Positions 61,816 to 64,000 of a DNA stretch of 64,000 nucleotides are shown here, in pieces; position 1 is the stretch's first letter, and each line of letters opens with the position of its first letter. A program made the position numbers and the translations under genes. Origin of the DNA: UKL13-2 sp038321965 (lineage in GTDB: Bacteria > Pseudomonadota > Gammaproteobacteria > Burkholderiales > Usitatibacteraceae); assembly GCA_038321965.1 (NCBI GenBank), contig JBBQFL010000017.1, positions 1 through 64,000 of the forward strand, written 5' to 3'. A model generated the notes under the pieces. It was not told the origin of the DNA, made no database searches, and saw nothing but the letters and a program-made list of their open reading frames with translations.

Positions 61816-62721
61816 CTACTCAAATAACCGTTTCACGGCGTCCGCGTCGAAGCGGTATACCTGATTGCAGATATCGTCTTTAACCTCGACAATGCCTAGT
61901 TCGGCGAGCGTGGCGTCAACTTCATCGCGGCCCAGCGAGCGCAGCATCGCTTCGACTTTCTGTACGTCGCGTTTGCAGGCGTAGCTGACCGGCTTGGCCT
62001 CATAAACACGAATGTCCTCCTCGTTAAAAAGCCGCGACAGCAATTGTTCTGCCGGTAGCGTCGTTAACTCGCGTTCGCTGACGCTCGCGGCCAGCTGCTC
62101 CACGCGCGCCCAGCCGTCAGCGTCTTTTTGATCCGCCTTCGGCAGTTTTTGCAACAGCAATGCGCCGGCACCGGTCTCGTTGGCAGCCAGCCAAAGATGA
62201 GTGGGTAGCTGCTCGGAGAGATCGAAGTAATGTTCAAAGCATTCTGCCACCGATAAACCCGAGACCGGCACGATGCTCTGATAAATCTGCGTGCTACCGG
62301 TGTAGGTTAGCGTCATCCCCAACGTACAGTCGTTGACCCAGTCGGAAAAGGCAGCGCCGCCGTCCAGCGGTCCGCCAGGGTTTGAGGCAAGACTGTTTGT
62401 GGAGGCCATGCCCCGCAATTCGAGCGACTCGGTGCAATCGAGTACCGCAAGCGGCCCGGAAAAAACTTCCACGCCTGCTTCGCTGACGTTGCGCTTGCGT
62501 TGTATTTGCAGTGCCGCACGCCCGGGACGTTTCAGACCGGCACCAATCAACACCGTCACACAGGCAAGTTCTCCAAGGAACTGGCGAATATTCGCCGGGT
62601 AATGGCGGCCATCGTGCATGTCGCGCCACACATCCGTCAGACGTACCACCTGTCCGCGGATATCGAGATTGTCGAGCGTGAAACGGCGGCTATAGTTGTA
62701 CTGCACATGGTCGGTGGTCAT
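61816..62721 (-). CDS. hslO: Hsp33 redox chaperone homologue with altered zinc site
   Basis: 301 residues, normal length. The N-terminal domain (about 1-235) is typical Hsp33 (VLIGAGLKRPGRAALQIQ; SGPLAVLDCTESLELRGMA). The C-terminal redox domain is recognisable (RSLGRDEVDATLAELG; CNQVYRFDADAVKRLF), but the usual C-x-C reads C249-K-R251 and the C-x-x-C reads D282-D-I-C285. One Cys of each pair is thus missing, so the four-Cys zinc centre and the ordinary disulphide switch cannot form. It may be constitutively regulated in another way or inactive as a redox chaperone. The frame is open and intact. Confidence 0.85.
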   Translation of the reverse strand: MTTDHVQYNYSRRFTLDNLDIRGQVVRLTDVWRDMHDGRHYPANIRQFLGELACVTVLIGAGLKRPGRAALQIQRKRNVSEAGVEVFSGPLAVLDCTESLELRGMASTNSLASNPGGPLDGGAAFSDWVNDCTLGMTLTYTGSTQIYQSIVPVSGLSVAECFEHYFDLSEQLPTHLWLAANETGAGALLLQKLPKADQKDADGWARVEQLAASVSERELTTLPAEQLLSRLFNEEDIRVYEAKPVSYACKRDVQKVEAMLRSLGRDEVDATLAELGIVEVKDDICNQVYRFDADAVKRLFE

Positions 62722-62871
62722 GCGCCAAGTTTAGCAATTTATCCAGAAGTGATGATGAGGCGCGCATTCTATTGCCGCTCTGCAGCAGTTGTAAGGTTTC
62801 CGCTGCATTGGCGACAATAATCATTGGCGCGCCGATGTGGCGCACAAATCCAGATTATTACAAGAGCACCC

Positions 62872-63342
62872 ATGCGACCACGATCAACCCAACTTCTGCC
62901 CCGCCTATCACTGGGCGCGCTCGCCGTATCGGCATCCCTCAATGCCTTCGCCGGCGAATTCAACGAACGCGATGGTGTCGCCATACAAGGCTTCGACGCG
63001 GTAGCCTATGTGGTCGACCACGCGGCCACGCAAGGTGTCGCTGATTACACCAGCACATACAAAGGCTCGGTATTCCGTTTCAAGAGTGCTGCCAACCGCG
63101 ATGCGTTCAACGCCGACCCGCAGAAATACGCTCCCCAATACAACGGCTACTGCGCGTATGGTGTGTCGCGCGGTTATAAGGCCGGCACCTCACCAAACGC
63201 GTTTAGCGTCGTCGACGGCAAGCTTTACCTGAACTTCAACGAAGAGGTCAAAACGATGTGGGCCAAGGACGCGCCGGGCTACATCGTCAAAGCGGATACG
63301 CAATGGGCATCCGTCGAGCAGACGACGAAGGTGATTCGCTAA
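62872..63342 (+). CDS. exported YHS-domain protein
   Basis: 156 residues. A signal peptide (LLPRLSLGALAVSASLNAFA) is followed by a YHS domain (GVAIQGFDAVAYVVDHAA..., YKGSVFRFKSAANRDAFNADPQKYAPQYNGYCAYGVSRGYKA). YHS domains probably bind metal; here the Cys is within GYCAYG. This matches the small periplasmic YHS proteins seen in many proteobacteria. Function unknown. The ATG at 62872 starts the signal peptide. Confidence 0.85.
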   Translation: MRPRSTQLLPRLSLGALAVSASLNAFAGEFNERDGVAIQGFDAVAYVVDHAATQGVADYTSTYKGSVFRFKSAANRDAFNADPQKYAPQYNGYCAYGVSRGYKAGTSPNAFSVVDGKLYLNFNEEVKTMWAKDAPGYIVKADTQWASVEQTTKVIR

Positions 63343-63361
63343 CCTGCCGTCGACCACTCGG

Positions 63362-64000
63362 CTATGGTTGTGGCCAATCGATTTCCTTGACGATCCAGTC
63401 GCGAAAGGTGCGAACCTTGCGGCTGTTGGCGTTTTGCGGCAGGCACACGAGGTGGTAATCGTTCTCCGACTTGATCTCGATATCGAATAGCTTGACTAAT
63501 TTGCCGTTGGCGAAGTCGTCGGCGATCAGCGAGCGGCGTGCCAGCGAGATGCCGTCACCGGCAATTGCCTGTTGAAGAAACAGCGCCGCGTCGTTGTAGT
63601 CGATGCCTGACGATGGCACTGCCATCGTGACGCCCGCAGCGTCAAACCACTTTTCCCAAATGCCGGGATCATTCCGGAACAACGGCAACCCGGCGAGCTG
63701 CGACGGCTTCGTGGGCAACTTGCCCCGGCGGAATTTTGGGCTGCACACCAGAAAATAGCTATCGCCGGCGAGGCGTTCGCTATGTAAGCCGGGCCACGGC
63801 CCCACGCCGAAACGGATCGCAACGTCGACGCCATCGGTGGTGAAGTTTGATCGCAACTGATTGGCCTCGACCGAAATTTCATACTGCGGATTGGCTTCAA
63901 GGAATTTTCCCAAGCGCGGCATCAGCCAGCGGCTAGCAAACGACGGCAGCACACTGATGGTCAGCTTGCGCTCGCGTGCCACCGGGCTGAGCGCTTCGAC
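63362..64000 (-). CDS. LysR-family transcriptional regulator, 5' end beyond the window
   Basis: Only the C-terminal 212 residues are in the window. The periplasmic-binding-protein-like effector domain of the GcvA type is clear: LTISVLPSFASRWLMPRLGKFL, VDVAIRFGVGPWPGLHSERL, and GDGISLARRSLIADDFANGKLVKLF. The helix-turn-helix lies upstream of the window edge. Target genes cannot be stated. Confidence 0.9.
   Translation of the reverse strand, partial: VEALSPVARERKLTISVLPSFASRWLMPRLGKFLEANPQYEISVEANQLRSNFTTDGVDVAIRFGVGPWPGLHSERLAGDSYFLVCSPKFRRGKLPTKPSQLAGLPLFRNDPGIWEKWFDAAGVTMAVPSSGIDYNDAALFLQQAIAGDGISLARRSLIADDFANGKLVKLFDIEIKSENDYHLVCLPQNANSRKVRTFRDWIVKEIDWPQP

Overview
The window looks like chromosomal DNA of a free-living betaproteobacterium, most probably of the order Burkholderiales. 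The base composition is moderately GC-rich. Points in favour are the CbpA/CbpM chaperone pair, a PHB-depolymerase-type esterase, a DUF1328-DUF883-YqjE-YqjK set, many BON, CsbD and DUF3309 stress proteins, and NMT1-type ABC transport next to CaiB-type CoA-transferase genes. No genus can be named from the sequence alone. I see no rRNA, tRNA, CRISPR array, transposase or prophage.

Layout. (1) 0.3-9 kb, all minus strand: a membrane class III adenylate cyclase with TPRs, a Crp-type regulator with a cyclic-nucleotide pocket, a second cyclase-like protein with decayed catalytic residues, an unknown membrane protein and a TIR-TM-WD40 protein. (2) 9.1-14.7 kb, minus: a catabolic/transport operon (CaiB CoA-transferase, HMG-CoA-lyase-like enzyme, NMT1-type ABC importer) into which a DUF559 nuclease gene bounded by palindromic repeats has been inserted. 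(3) 14.7-21.3 kb: NRAMP-like transporter, copper ATPase with its HMA chaperone, TspO, AI-2E-type permease and a ferritin-like protein. (4) 21.3-25.3 kb: small stress/envelope proteins and two response regulators without a linked kinase. (5) 25.6-44.6 kb: surface and envelope proteins (OmpA, an ice-binding-like DUF3494 lipoprotein, a beta/gamma-crystallin/glycine-zipper protein), an 8 kb cyclic beta-1,2-glucan synthase-like gene, a cardiolipin-synthase-like lipoprotein and small DUF3096, DUF3309 and collagen-like proteins. (6) 45.3-64 kb: FMN reductase, cbpA-cbpM, esterase, second Crp-family regulator, transglutaminase, an orphan NarX-type kinase, CsbD and BON proteins, TerB/DUF697 protein, a c-type cytochrome-like protein, metallophosphoesterase, UPF0149 protein, an Hsp33 with an altered zinc site, a YHS protein and a partial LysR regulator.

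Three kinds of signal lie outside the genes. First, a degenerate family of about 60-75 bp palindromic repeats occurs at nine intergenic sites, nearly always just past the 3' end of a gene. Second, a 60 bp element with about 70% gapless identity lies 114-128 bp upstream of two envelope/stress genes, and a recurrent GTAGGAC heptamer sits upstream of several small stress genes; together they suggest a shared regulon. Third, REP-like GC-rich palindromes flank the DUF559 gene.

The least expected coding observations are the Hsp33 homologue that has lost one cysteine from each zinc-binding pair, the TIR-WD40 protein that keeps the glutamate expected of an NADase, and the active/decayed cyclase pair flanking a Crp regulator. 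The gene calls rest on motifs and domain order read by eye; no database search was run.
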